A stretch of DNA of 64,000 bases from Blastomyces gilchristii SLH14081 (lineage: Eukaryota > Ascomycota > Eurotiomycetes > Onygenales > Ajellomycetaceae). A model generated the notes under the pieces. It was given only the letters and a program-made list of their open reading frames with translations, had not been told where the DNA came from and did no database searches. A program made the translations under genes and the position numbers. Where the stretch lies: contig NW_003101676.1 of the NCBI RefSeq assembly GCF_000003855.2, forward strand, positions 1,011,531 through 1,075,530, in the 5' to 3' direction. Shown one piece after another: positions 45,254 through 58,020 of the stretch. Within the stretch, counting starts at the first letter, position 1, and the number at the start of each line of letters is the position of its first letter.

Positions 45254-46494
45254 ATGCGAGGCGCGATAGAGCGCGTCAGACTTGTCAAGACCAAATTCAG
45301 CTTCTGCCGGGTCTCCGATGCTAATCATTCTCCTCCGCCATCCGTGGTGGTGGAACAACTAGCTGCAGAGCCCCCCCAGGTGCACCTTGCCGATGTCGAA
45401 ACCCGTCTCAACATGCATCAGTTCAATGGTCTCTTCGAATCCTCTACTCCCGAACGCCAACAGCAACAGCAGCAGCAGCAACAGCAGCAGCTCCATTATC
45501 CCGCTCAGAACGGGAGTGGGTCCGATGAAAACTCACATGGTGCGCCTAAATACCTAAATATCGGCTTCGTGTAATTTATATTATACCAAAGCCATGTTAC
45601 GTATATTAACGAAATGCCTATAAAATCGGCTGCTAACATATTTTCCCAACATGATCGATAGTTCCTTCTACAACCCGAAACCCTCCTGCCACCGCCGCAA
45701 TGTCCAATGGAGACTCTCCGCCTGCCCCCGAATGGTCATCTGCCGTAGGACACGCGATGACCGGGAAGTCCGGCCGAGTCATTCACAATTTACAGGAAGA
45801 TATAGCACGCCTGACGCGCGAATGCAGTTTACATCGGTCCCGCGCAGAAGAGGCGCAACGCATAAACGAGACGCTCAAGCTCCAGCTACAAAACGTGACG
45901 GACCGTCTGCGTAATTCCGAGCAATCACACGAGGCGCATCTTATCTCGATAGCGCGCAAGGATAGGAAAATCGAAGACCTGAAAGCGGAGGTACAAGCGG
46001 AGAAAGATAGGCGGCTGAAGGCGGAGGAGGATGCGCGGAGAACAAACCAGCTAGCCGCTGAGGAGCGAGATGAAAGCCACCGTGCAATCGCTGAGGCTAC
46101 GGAGATCGCCAGCCAGGCGCGCAATCAATATGAAACGCTGTCCCATGCGCGATCGAGGGAGCAAAGCGAGTTTAGAACGCGTGTCGATGGTTTCCGCGCA
46201 GAGCTGAAGGAGTTATGCAATCGGGAAATAGAGAGGCAGAATCAGCTCACGCGCTTCGATGTGATCATTGAGCAGAAGAATAAGGAGATTGAGGCGGAGA
46301 GGGATCGGATGGAGCGGTTTGGACGACTGTTTGCGGAATATAAGGAGGCCAGCGACCGTGCGGTACATGAGCTGGTGGAGAGGAGCCGGAAGAATAACGC
46401 TGCGATTGATGATGTGGTTGACCAGGCGAAGGAAGTTACGGGGAGGATGAGGTGGGTTATGAAGGTCAAAGACGAGGTTAAGGGAGCGGAATGA
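45254..46494 (+). CDS. SHE3-like coiled-coil protein with glutamine run
   Basis: Two exons, 45254-45539 and 45662-46494, give 372 residues from the ATG chosen. The intron has a GTGCGC donor and a GATAG acceptor, and the frame is kept across it. Exon 1 ends with a glutamine run (about 11 Gln) just before the splice. Exon 2 begins with a short conserved patch (APEWSSAVGHAMTGKSGRVI). From there to the stop it is an almost continuous coiled coil of about 250 residues (RLTRECSLHRSRAEEAQRIN; KDRKIEDLKAEVQAEKDRR). The layout matches filamentous-fungal proteins assigned to the SWI5-dependent HO expression 3 (She3) family. In yeast, She3 links mRNA cargo to a type V myosin. Whether this copy does so is inference. 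The true start is uncertain: in-frame ATGs also exist at 45134 and 45206, and an upstream exon is possible. Confidence 0.68.
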
Positions 46495-49026
46495 CGGTAG
46501 ACATGGATACGGAAAACCTGATCGGATTTGCCGAGGATACCCGCTTCCTGTCGTCCTTCTGATTATCTCTTTTTTCCCTTCTTCCTTCGAGATACTGTAT
46601 GATGTACGAAGCGAAGGCGATTCGATTCGATGTTTAGGGATACACCACAAAGGCCGAGCCTGTTCCGGATTCTCCCAAGCTCATATAGAGGAAACGGATT
46701 CGGGATGTTGCCGGTCTTATATATGCCTTTTCGTTTCGTCCTCAGAGGTTACACTCCATTTTCCAATGCGCATGAAAAGAAACCTGCCCATCACATGATT
46801 TCGACGCACGACTGGCTGAACGCATGTTTCCACCCACATATACCCAGAATCTTCAAAATAGCGACCCCGACCCCGACCCCGTTTCACGCATATATCCCAG
46901 AACTCATTCCAATTTACGACCATATTTTATTTCCTCATCTCTTTACCTCTGATCTTGTGTACAGAGTCCCATTTACATATACGCAGCAGCAAGCGCGACC
47001 AATTTAACGACTAAATTCCTTACCATACATACATATACGGACAAACATACTTACATACCACATTGCGCATACATACACATACCAAAAGGCCTGCGGAAAA
47101 GCATTTACAGCCCCCTAAAATAGGACAGGTATACGGCGGTTTTATCCTCTTTTTTTTTTTTTCCCTTGTCGGATTTTTACCATCTACAGCCGCAGTTTTA
47201 CAGGGTTACAAAGCCAACAAAAGGATCATAAAGGCAAGGAGGGAAATCTCAACTACATTTTCATGCCCTTTTACCTTTTCTTTTTTCTTTCTTTCTTTAT
47301 TCCATTCTAAAGAAGTGACGAATTCCTTCCTCTATTTCTCCTGTAATCCCTTTTAATTCTTCTCTTCTTTTCGTTCCCTTCGGGCTCCCGTTCACTTTTG
47401 TCTCATTCCACTATTCTACTGCCCTGTTGTTTGCTGATACAATATATTTTAATTACTCTTCGCTTCGTTTTTACTGGGCCTCTTTCATTGCTATCTAAGA
47501 CGGGACGGTGTTTGCTGGTTTTTCCCTTTCTCCAACACTCTTAAAGGGAGCTTTTTTATTGATGAAATATATACTGATTGATAAATACACATACCCTGGT
47601 TTTTAAAAATAGCATGCAGCAAATGAGAATAAGGGAGGTGAGTGAGAGCATGCTGAATGCACCAACTCTAGCATGGTACCTGTGCCTGCAGGATACATAT
47701 TGCATTTTCTCTCTTTAGCGCAGCTTTTAAAAGCCCTACAGCAGTTATGCCAATGCAGATACCCATAGGCCTATCTTACTGGCTTCAGGTGAGAAGGGAG
47801 AGAGGAAGGATACACAATGAGCTGTATGGAAATATGGAAATCGGGAATCTCTCTCATCACCATAGTGACTGACCATCTCAAGCATTCTTTGATTAACTAA
47901 TGTTTTAACACAACTTCACAGTAAGAGGATAGCAGCTCTCTATGATTTTCTCACACTGAAGATATCATTCATACTAATTCTCTAGAGTATAAAGAGAGAG
48001 CGTGCTGTTATGGTCAAGCTCTAGTGTTGCCTTGTTAGTAGAAACACGCAGCCAAAAGAGGAAATAGCAGATCAACAACTAACTGGGTATCTGCTATTTG
48101 ATTCTCTCGGCCTCTTTTCTTCTTCTTTCTTCTCTTCTTCTTCTCCTTCTTCTGTATCACTGTCAACCTCTTTTTCATCAGCTTTTTCATCTGTCCTTGA
48201 GATCAACTTTGCCTGGTAGAGAGTGGCGCAGGCTAAAAAGGGGGGGAAGAGAGAGAGAAAAAGAAGAAAAAGCATCTTTTGCCGTCCGCTACGGTCTGAT
48301 ACCAAGTATGTGACACCTACTGCTAACTCTCACTGCTTGCTGTCTTTGATTTTTCATGCTGCACTCGTCACTATTCTCTGTCCTCCCTATCCCTATCATT
48401 CCGTTGACTGCTCTTCTCTTTGGCCTGTCAGTTCGTCTGGCGGTCCGTAAATCGGTTTTCGCGGAGGCATATATCAGCCAATACCACGGTCAACGGGCAA
48501 GAAAGTGCCCCTGGAATTTCACTATCTCCTTGTTGAACGATCTTGATTTATCCAAGGCTCGAAGGCCCCCGTTGCCAGTCCTTTCAAGCAAGTTGCATAA
48601 GAGTTCTTATTTTGCTAAACCCAGTCTCTCACTGGTGAACCGCGTCCGCTTTCACCTGTATAAATTAAAAAGGCACGGCCACTGATAGAACAGGCGTGAT
48701 CGGTGAAAGGTTAGATGCGTTGGTGAATCGGCCCTATCTGTACCCATCCATATTCGTTTGTTTCGTCCCCAATTTATCCGGCTTTTCTCTGCTTTTACGC
48801 TATTTGTTGATCGACTTGTTCTTGATACTATTTCTCCTAATCGAGATCTGACTCGCTGGCAGCTCTTCTCCTCACATCTGCGGAAACTATTTCATTGCCT
48901 TTCGTTTCGAAGCGGCATCGTGTGCATTTGGGATAACTGCCCCAGATTCTGGCTCTGTGGTAACCCCCTTGTGGCTCAGATATCGGTAAACTTGGATATA
49001 TTGAAAGTCCAAAGCTACACCTCAAA
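46495..49026. other. intergenic region, partly CpG-poor
   Basis: No supported gene was seen. The part at about 47560-48000 has very few CG dinucleotides and no long open frame, similar to the larger block at 52.9-54.1 kb. It may be another decayed repeat. The last 300 bases form the leader of the gene at 49027. Confidence 0.45.
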
Positions 49027-52000
49027 ATGGAAGGTCCACAGACCTTGACTGTGGCCTCCACTTGGAAATTTGACAACGACGCGGTGAGTTTGCAGGATTT
49101 GTACAAGGTTTCGAACAGGACAGGGCTGATATCTTATACATTGCAGGCTGGACATATTAGAAGACTCTTCAAGTTCGTTCATGATCACCCGATTTTTATA
49201 ATCTCTTTCTGGCAATACTAATTCGGATCGCGTTTTAAGGGCAACCTCCGCAGCTGGTGTTGGTTTCTGCAAATATGAGCCTGTTAATAACGTGAGTAAA
49301 GGACATTACGTATCCAAACGGTAACAAAGGCATATTTTCGTCGGCTAAATATAGGCTTATGATATAGGTCTTCGTTGTGGACAACTGTGATGTTATGGGA
49401 TCGGCGTCAGAGCTGAGCATTTTGGTGGCCAAGTATATTGACGCCGAGAAGGATAACGACAGGATAGAGGTATGAACATCAAACACTGCTATGAGTGTAG
49501 TTCCATACATGCAACTCTTAGTAATTTCATGTTATCATAAAGATTCCGAAGGTGTCCCGCCTAGGGCCACTAAATGCTCCTTATGAAATTCCATATGAGG
49601 ACGATATAATCGAGGAAGCGGAAGGGGCTTTGATCAATTTCTCTCGAGGTAGTGAGAGCACTAAAATTCCGATTACCACGAAGTACTGGAAGTCCAACTT
49701 GGGGACTACTGGTGGCTTTGAGAAGCTGCGATACGCCATCGACGAAGTGTCCAGGCTATCTGGAGCAGATATCGTCCTCGAAGAGGCGAATGACAGAATC
49801 CGTGTGTTCAGTTACTTGGATAGTAGCATCGTTGACGATGCAATGAGCCGGCTTTCCAATTTGCACCCGTGCCTAGTATGTCCTCTTTGTTTATAATTCT
49901 CGATTTGGCTTATGCCATGTTGAATATGTTATTGTTGAACTCCTTTCGTTGTCAGGTTTGGGAGATCCTCTGTTTTGGTTTCTTTGCTTCACCCTCATCA
50001 TTTGTTTACACTCCATTTTATTCCATATATGACCACTTCCTAGGGCGGCATCGATGCTAACAGACGTTAGTCTCTTTCAATTACGCCTCAAGTCTCACCT
50101 ATTTTAAATGTGCCCCCAGAGACGGGATATCACGTCAAACTCTCGCCATATGCAGATTTGCATAGAAACGCAGTTCGTCGCATTCTCGTCGACCCGGAAA
50201 GGAAAGATATCGGTCAACTTTCCAAGATGTTTGTCACCGTGATTGTGGGAAGAGATTCGGAAAGTCACGACAACCAGGTTCCTATCAACCTCAGGAAGCC
50301 ACCCCGTCCAACGGAGCCCAAGAAAGGACGGTCCAAGCTCTGGGCTGATTTCAAATTTCAGGGTCTGGGGGACGCGTCAAATGCCCCTCGGTTTGGGGAC
50401 AGCGTCCCTGAGGAGGCGGATCCTGTTCAGCAGAGTCAACTAAGAGCGTTGCCAACTGCTCCGCCAGGGGGTGCCCTGGTTGGCAAGCATCGTTTCCTGA
50501 CTCCGGAAAAGGCTTCGTTTGTCGATAACTGGGCCACAGAAGTTGAGGCTGGAGCAGTGGGACCAAACGTCTCGGAACCTAACGGCACGCCGCCTCCAAA
50601 CCCTCATACAGAGCCTGCTCAGTCAGTTCTGCCTCCGGGAATTAAAAGGCGCAAAGCTGTCATCATCGATACAGGAGAGGGTATTTGCGCGCCCATCGAA
50701 GACTCGAAGCCTCTTCCGTCAGCTGAGGCCTCTACAGCGGGCCACGTCAGAAGTGCAACCAACGAAGATGGTGCTGCCCAACCGGACCCTCGGCTGCCTG
50801 TGAATTTTATTCCCGTCGCGTACGGACAACCAGATTGCTTTTCCGCTGAGAACAGCTGTCTGAGAAAGACCTCGTGCCTGGAGCCCACAGAACAGGGCGA
50901 GCCAACCCGACTTGTTGATTTAGAGGATACCTCGCCAGTGGCAAGTGCAGTGATACCACCAATATCGTACATGCCAGTTCCCCTAGCACTCACAGAGGCG
51001 GCGAGGTTAGGTTCGACGATTGGAGAATGGCATTCTGAACATGCAAAAGAGAATAAAACTTGCCGCAGCAATGGGCCCACAAATGAGCCACTTGTTGGAA
51101 ACGCTCCTAGAATCCGCGAGCCTGAGCCTCGAGTTTTCCATCGGATCATGGGCCAGAAGGCTGGGAAGAATGCCCGAACGGGAGAGGATCGAAAAGATAA
51201 AGCCGAAAATCGGGAAAATTTTGCTGATGTTCCATCCGCACCTTCGATTCTCTCAAGAACATCGACTTCTTGTTCTTCTAGTTTCTCTAGAAAATCTATC
51301 CAGTTAAGCGGATGGAAGAAGGCGCAACAGGCGAAAGAGGATGAAAAACGTGGGGTCGCACTCAATGAGTTCCTCCGGCACGTTAGCCTCATTCTAAATG
51401 GAGTCCGATGCTTCCCAGGAACTGTTTCATTTGAAATTCAGCTGGGACTTGTACTTGCAAGTCGATCGCTCATCGAACAGTCAAAGGAAGTGCCCTTAGA
51501 TCTCAAGGCCTGGAACAGCCTCTTTCAGCCCAAGAATAACCTCCCTAAGCCCAGCACCATTTTCACAAACATGCTCACAACCTCTGGCGCTGACGTCGAT
51601 TATATACTCGACTTACCTGATAGCCAGGATGGTTCCACATGCCAAATGTTTTCAGAGGAAGTTGTCAGTCGTCGTGTTTGGTACGAATTTCACTGCACAA
51701 CCAAAAATGACGAGACTTTGGTGGTCACTGTCGATGAATCTGGGACAGCGGCTGTGAATAGGCCGGAATCCGTGTTGGGTGCGGTCAATGTCCACTGCGC
51801 AGCGCAAACCTGGGATATGAGGGGCGTGGTGAAAGGCGCCGTCGAATACATTCGAGGAGACGAGGAAATAGACCAAGCAATCCAAAATCTCATCGGCAAA
51901 ATGTATATCGAGCCCGGCCTGTCCGAAATCGTAATTTTCACTCGAATTCCGGAAGGGGGCCAACTGAATATCACAAAAGTTCTCATGAAGCGTTCCACGC

Positions 52001-52656
52001 GCCATCGCTTCCACCGGCATAAGACAGGACCCTTGCAAGTAAGCACTGCAAGGAAATCCGGCATCCACGACAGGATTCATTCTCTTCTTAATGATCAAGG
52101 GAGCGGATCTGCTGGTAGTGCTAACGGCAATACGACACCGTTTGGGAATGAGGAAACGTTTCTCCAGATCACTGAAGTCCAGAATCTTTTTTTGGGGTAT
52201 TCTGGTGATGATATGATGGCCGTGCGTGCGCGGGCAAAATCAGCTGATAAGATGGTAGACGATCACAGGTTATGGTATGAGATATCTGTTATGAACCCAA
52301 CAATCGAAGAGATCTTGCACTCCAATAAATATCTCGAATTTGGCGACACTGTCACTTCCTGGTCCGTCTTCAAACCACCACCTGCAAAAAATGGAAAGCG
52401 ATCCACCAATGCTATCACCGCTGCCAAAACTTCCGAGACCAGCATAGCAAATTCGAAACTTCCAGAACAACCCACTTCAGAAATCAGCTCCAAGGACGTG
52501 AGCGAAATGTTCCACGCCGCGAACAAGATTGTTCAAAAGATCGACGATGTTGGACGGGACAACTACGGCCCTGAGGCCCAAGCAGGACTGAAGGTAGATC
52601 AAACCATTACTGTCCCATCAGTGGCTACAGCTGAAGTGCCGACAAGCTTTTGGTAG
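49027..52656 (+). CDS. conserved-looking large protein of unknown function, seven exons
   Basis: Exons are 49027-49083, 49147-49172 (26 nt), 49240-49291, 49368-49469, 49543-49875, 50044-50065 (22 nt) and 50120-52656, giving 1042 residues. I do not recognise the family. The spliced N-terminus reads smoothly through six junctions (STWKFDNDAAGHIRRLFKAT; EPVNNVFVVDNCDVMG; HPCLGGIDANRQTGYHVKLS), all with compatible phases, which supports the model. Residues of about 1-230 look folded. Residues of about 230-460 are Pro/Ser/Glu-rich and probably disordered, with basic clusters (KKGRSKLWADF; KRRKAVI). A second folded part of about 460-780 follows (SLILNGVRCFPGTVSFEIQL; YEFHCTTKNDETLVVTVDES). The tail is low complexity. 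There is no signal peptide and no obvious membrane helix. It may be nuclear or cytosolic; no function is proposed. Confidence 0.78.
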
Positions 52657-54165
52657 GTGAGAAGCTTTTGCCGTGCACCTCATAGATGGTGGTGGGTGTG
52701 AGTGCTTGGAAGGGATTCCCAGGGTGGGGGGGTACCTTATATGAATAAATCTGTTCTTTGCATTTGTAATTTGTTGAGGTCCTTGCATCCCAACCAGAGC
52801 CAGGCACAGCGTGGAGAGGTTAGGGGCGGCGACAGGCAGTCGTTTTTTGGGCTTTTCCATGGAGGAGTGATGCATTAATTATTCTCATACTTGTAAATAC
52901 GCAGTCTATAGTGACAAATGTGTCAAATGGGTATTTTATACTAGTGTTACAATGAGCACACATTAATGATACTGATTGTATTAGCAATCAAGATCTCCTC
53001 ATTGGAGGTTGTATGAAATAATGACTCACATCAGTGAAGGGCTCTTGACCTGAGACAGTCTCTACACAGTGTACACTGTGTATATACTCAGAGTCTTCAG
53101 AGGAATCTATATTCAGTGGTCTCTATGCTCAGGGGTCTCTATATCTGAGAGCTTTATACACAGAGAGCCTCTACCCTTCTATAACCAGGGGCTTTATACA
53201 CAGAGAGGCCTCTACTCAGATAGTCTCTATACACAGAAAATCTATATCTATATATCTGAGAGCCTTCATTGCTGGGGTGAGAGAGGGCTCTACAGTGTTC
53301 AAGAGAATTACAGAGTATATATTGAGAGATCTATGAGGTGAAGCTCATAGTCTGAAAGCCAAGACTCTCTAAACTATATATAGTAATATACTAACTATAT
53401 TAGGACTAGTGTAATGGGTGCGTGATTATAAAATCAGTATTATGTGGAATTAAGCCTTTACACTAAAAAAACATTGCTATAGACTGCTGTAGTAAACACA
53501 CTTCAATCATCAGACATTGATGCTAGTTTTCTGCTGTTCACAGTTAGACTTTATAGTTTAACTAGCTGCTGTAGCAGTCATGTATATCTCTACAAGAAAA
53601 TCCTCTTTTGTTGTCATCAACCTGTAAATTTTCAATCAGTTGTATTGTATTCTAGGCCAACTATGAACTATAGTTCCATGAACATAGGCATAGATGTAAG
53701 TTGCATTCTGCATCTCTTCCTCAAGCTTTAGTCCACAGACTAACTAGTTAATTCAAAAGTAAAAACTTGACTTTGCTACAGATTGACTGTCAATTTTGTG
53801 AAACAGGCTGTCAGTTAAAGTCCCAGCCAGCTTGCACACATTATTTAACAAGAAGTACATTATATAGAGCTTAGTGAAGATTATGAGCTAGCAAAGGATA
53901 CCTTTGACCAATACAAAAGATAAATCAAGGGACATAGCATTGTGAAGAGCTGTGCACATCCATCAAAGGAGAATCTATAAAATCTAACCCTAGAAAGTGG
54001 CAGGCTAAAAATAAGAACAACAATCAAAATGGTTTGTTAAAGCAAAACAAGAACAGGTTTTTTTCTTTTTTTTTTCTATCTGAAAAGTTCCATTGATGCC
54101 ATTCCTTTCTTTCATTCATCATGCTTGGAGGACGAGCACCGCACCTCTCCTTTCCCACAGCTATG
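52657..54165. other. CpG-starved AT-rich block, possible mutated repeat relic
   Basis: Between about 52.9 and 54.12 kb I find essentially one CG dinucleotide (near 53424) in 1.2 kb, while the flanking genes are rich in CG. Part of the block (53045-53345) is built from degenerate copies of a CTCTATACACAGAG-like unit. There are no long open frames apart from a spurious one across the repeat. Confidence 0.7.
53045..53345. repeat. degenerate tandem repeat, CTCTATA(CACAGAG)-like unit
   Basis: Words such as TTTATACACAGAGAG, TCTATACACAGA, TCTCTATATCTGAGAG and CTCTACAGTG recur at intervals of roughly 20-45 nt in diverged form. Confidence 0.6.
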
Positions 54166-57100
54166 TCAATCCTCTTCATCCTCCTCTACATCCACCACCC
54201 CCCTCAGCCATGCCGCCCTTGCATCTACAGCGGCCTTCCGTACGTCCCGCTTAGGATCATCTAGCGCAAACCTAAGGGTGCGCAGCACGACATGCTTCAG
54301 CGGAAGCAACGGCGATGGTTTCGCACTTGCAGCTTTAGCTGCCGGTGAGGTTGAATCCGAAACGCCAGGAGTCTGCGCAAGGAGCAGGAGACACTGGAGG
54401 GACTGTGCGCGGATGTGTGGAGTGTTTGGCACTGAGGTGGAGGTGTCATTGGCACTAGTTGCAGCCGTGGTTGTTTCCTTGGTTACTGTTGTTGATGTTG
54501 ATGCTGCGGTATTCTTGTTATATACCGCTGTCTTCAACAACCTCTTCACGAGATCATCGACGTAGCCCACTTCGTTAATTACGCTGACACCGTTATCGCG
54601 GATGATCACAGCTAGCGTCTCCAGCGTGCCGGCTTTTATGGGCTGTGATAGTGGGTCAGTCAAATCTAGACTTTGGAGGAGGAGAGGAAGTAAAGTTGGT
54701 AGTTCTGGCATGACGAGAGATGAAGGGATAGTGGAGAGAATGCCAGATAGGGCAGTTAGGTATGCCTGTTTGGTATGGAGTGGAACTCGGGATGCGGCGG
54801 TTGCGCCCGTGTTGAGATCTCGCACGTTTTGGGAGATTAGCGGGATTAGAGTGGAAAAGACGCGTTGTTTCGAAAGGAGGCGGATGACAGCGCCGTTTTG
54901 GGGGGAAAGAACATCATCTGGGCTTAGGAGGAGGGCAAATCCCCGTCCAGAGGTTGTGCTTGTTTGGGCGTCCGAGGACGAGAGGAGGGCTAAAAGCGAG
55001 TTGAGTATTTCTGCCGTTGAGGGAGCAAGGCGAAGTATCAATGCCTTCGCTAGCCAAAATATTGTGCGGATTTTGGGTGAGGTGAAGGCTTCGTTTGGTG
55101 TTGGTTTGGATGTGGATGTGGAGGATTGGATGAGGGCCGAAAGGATTGAGGATGCGGTAGGCACCTGCGTGGTTGGGAGAAATTTGTTGACGAGAAGGGC
55201 AAGATGGCGTGCGAGTGCGAGATGTGTAGTGAGGTTTTCTTCGGCAATAGCACGTCGGACTAGTTCCTGAAGAAGAGATTCCATATCGGGGCTGGTGTAC
55301 GGCAGCTTAGAGTCCTTAGGGAGTCCGGCAAGGAGGTAGGTTGACAGGATCATTGTTTGCTCTCGAAGGTATGTGGTAGTCGACGAAAACGGGATGGGAA
55401 TAAAGCTATCATCTGTTGCAAAAAGTGCGTATACGTTCCCGCAAACTTCATCCTGTTTCTCGCGGGGAAGGGACCGGACAATAAGGTTGCACAGGCGCCC
55501 AAGGACGTCCAGTAAGGACGAGTCCTTCATAACCGTGGTCGTATCATCTTCGGTCGTTGCGAGGGCCGCCCGCCTAGTCAATTTCACCAGTATCTGATCA
55601 TAATAGTAGGTAATGTTCGAATCGTTTTGCAAGCCTTTTCGATCCATAGCATAGAGTATCGTCAACAAAATCGCACGGGGATATGCGGAAGTGCTTGTAT
55701 TTCCGAGCTGAAGTACAATTTCAAGCCTGCTCAAGAGGCGTCGGACGAAGGTTTCGAATATGTCTTTTTCAATGCTGATTTGAGCAAGGCTTTCAAGCGT
55801 TGTAAGATATACAGGATCGGCATCTTTGTCGGAATCCGGAAGCGTCGCCATGAAAGCTGGAAAGGCGATATCCATAATGAGTCGGGGCTTATGTTTCGAT
55901 ATCCCAGCCAGTGCGTCTATTGCCGCCTTTCTCAGCTCTGCTCTCACTGAGGTCTCTATGAGCAGAATGTCATCGAGATACTGTACAAAAAGGCCGATTT
56001 CGTTTTCCTGCAAGAATCCTCGAATGGAGGATAGGCGAAGCAGGCCTTGCAAGGAGGTAAGGCGGAATGAGGTTTCATCCTTTGCAGATCCCATTAGAGC
56101 TTGGCTGAAGATTTCAATTAACCGCTCTTGGAACGAGGAGAGAGGATTTTCCGGCGCAGGGTCCGATCCAGGTGTAGTCCATGTTCCAAATATATCAATA
56201 GCGGAATCAAATAGAACTACAAAAGATTCCAGGAGAGCTCTTTGCTTGGCAATTCCATCAGCATCTTGATAAACTGCGAGTAATGGTGCAACGACGGCCT
56301 GAATAATTAGAGCAAAAGAGGCCAAAGAAGCAGATGAAAGAGATCTCAAGATCTGTCGTGCTGGCTGGGCTTGTTTCTGTTGCGGTTCGCGCAGTTGTTC
56401 ATTGCATTCCTTTGTTATTGGTTTCAGATATTGTGCGAGAGCTGAAATTTGAGATGTCGTGGTAAGTGTGGACAGTCGCTTTGCGAGGCATTGAAGTACT
56501 CGCAATGACTCTTCTGTGATAATTTCTTCCTGCGCATTAAGAATCTCAAATTTCAAAGTGTCCCAGACGCTTATCGAGTAGCGCGACAGAGTAGCCGGAT
56601 CGTATGAGGATATGCATGCATAGAGCGAGTTCAAGGCGTCTTTCTGCCCGGCTGTTAGCAGCCTTTCATCCCGGAAAGGGGAGGAGAGGTTCACGTACTT
56701 TCACATTTAGTGATGTAGAGTCTAGTTTATCTAGGAGTGAAGGGAATGCGTAAGGGGCAAAAAGTTGCGTTGACGAAATACAATCTTGCAAGCGGGTCTT
56801 CAAATCTTGCGCTGTGATTCCGTATGGATCATTTGGCGGAGGTTTAAAGGTGATGGGAAAATAATTATATACCGAATCAAAGAGGGCCTGTATGTGGCCA
56901 CTACGTCAAAATCCGAACTCCAATATTTGTCGTCGGCGGTTGCGTGCGTACCTGAACATTTTTGGTTATGTCCCATTCCACCATCAGGACCCTAAGAATG
57001 GAGAAAATGAGCATGAGATTCCTTGGGTCTCTCTCTCCGCTCACAAGGTCAACAATTCCAACAAGCGATTCGTCACCCATATCTCGCAGTGCTAAATAGA

Positions 57101-57770
57101 TGGTGAGTTACATCTCAAAACCTCGAATGTGGGGTACATGCGCACCTTTTCTGTGGTTTGACATTAACCCATTAAGCAACTGAAGAAGTTGGAAACGTTG
57201 TGATTGTGGACGAGCCTGTAAATCCGGAAAGTGCTGGAAAATCCTTGGGGTACGTGAGTATGTTTATTGGACGCTTCAACACTGATCTATAAAAAAGCGG
57301 AGGCTTTAATACTCGTCGTCTACTGACGCACTTACGATCGTATAACCCCCTCAGTCATATCTTTAGTAAAGCGCTCAAGGCCTTGAAGCCTATCCAGGCC
57401 TGCGATTGCCCCTCCATCTGCGATTCGATCGCAGTAGAAATCTGTCAGAGCCTGTATTTGTTGGCGGGAAAGCAATTTCGGAGAGAGGGCCCTTATGACG
57501 GCTGTCAAATATGAAACCGCCTTCCCCCGGATAATAGGATTTTCGTCATTGATATATTCTCCCAGGGATTGAACAACGTCGATCAAAGTTGATTGTTTGC
57601 TTTCAAGTTCTGCAAAAAATGAAGAATAAACGGAACCCGTCAGTTCTCCGCACTTTGGCAGATCGAGAATGAAACATGGAAGACGTACTTTGGGCTGTTA
57701 TGCTAGCAATTCCCAGAGCCTCTTCTCTGTTATTCTCGACTACCAGCAAAAAATCTTGCAATTCAGACAT
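54166..57770 (-). CDS. MET18: MMS19/MET18, cytosolic iron-sulfur protein assembly targeting factor
   Basis: Six exons on the minus strand are 57770-57689, 57609-57336, 57243-57146, 57091-56952, 56887-56699 and 56643-54166, giving 1086 residues, near the family's usual 1000-1100. MMS19 is a HEAT-repeat scaffold that hands Fe-S clusters to DNA polymerases, helicases and other nuclear enzymes. The N-terminal exons carry the conserved region: LIDVVQSLGEYINDENPIIR, TDFYCDRIADGGAIAGL, LQLLNGLMSNHRKALRDMGD and VEWDITKNVQALFDSV. The C-terminus ends in the conserved HEAT block LDDPKRDVRKAAVDARAAWL and an acidic tail. Every junction keeps frame. The exon at 57243 uses an AAG acceptor, as does the antiporter gene's last intron. 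The long open frame on the opposite strand near 54.6-55.3 kb is a shadow of this gene. It is divergent from the tRNA and FAS1 gene region upstream. Confidence 0.93.
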
Positions 57771-58020
57771 CTTGCTGGTGATTCCCGAAGCAGCCCAACG
57801 GTGGTGAACTTGGAATTGTGACGATGGCGGTTGTTTTCGCGCGTTCCGGTCAAAGATGCCAGCCCTTATCGATAACAGTCACGTGTGGTGGTTGCCGCTG
57901 TGGGCAAGGAATTCGCGAAGAAAGGGAGCAGAAAATTAAAAATAAAAAAATAAAAAATAAAAAAAACAAATTTAAAAAAGTGGAAAGAGAAGATGAAGAA
58001 AAAAGAAACCTCTTCTATGT
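57771..58020. other. spacer between MMS19 and tRNA-Met, A-rich
   Basis: A 50-nt AAATAAAAAA-type low-complexity run lies at about 57935-57980, next to the 3' end of the tRNA. On the minus strand this is a T-rich stretch just downstream of the tRNA and may act as the RNA polymerase III terminator. Confidence 0.5.

Noticed and set aside
48098..48685. Overlapping plus-strand frames upstream of the seven-exon gene
   Set aside because: They contain Ser/Leu and Glu/Lys low complexity with no continuous domain, and no splice pattern improves them.
54602..55270. 222-residue plus-strand frame
   Set aside because: It is the antisense shadow of the MMS19 coding exon.
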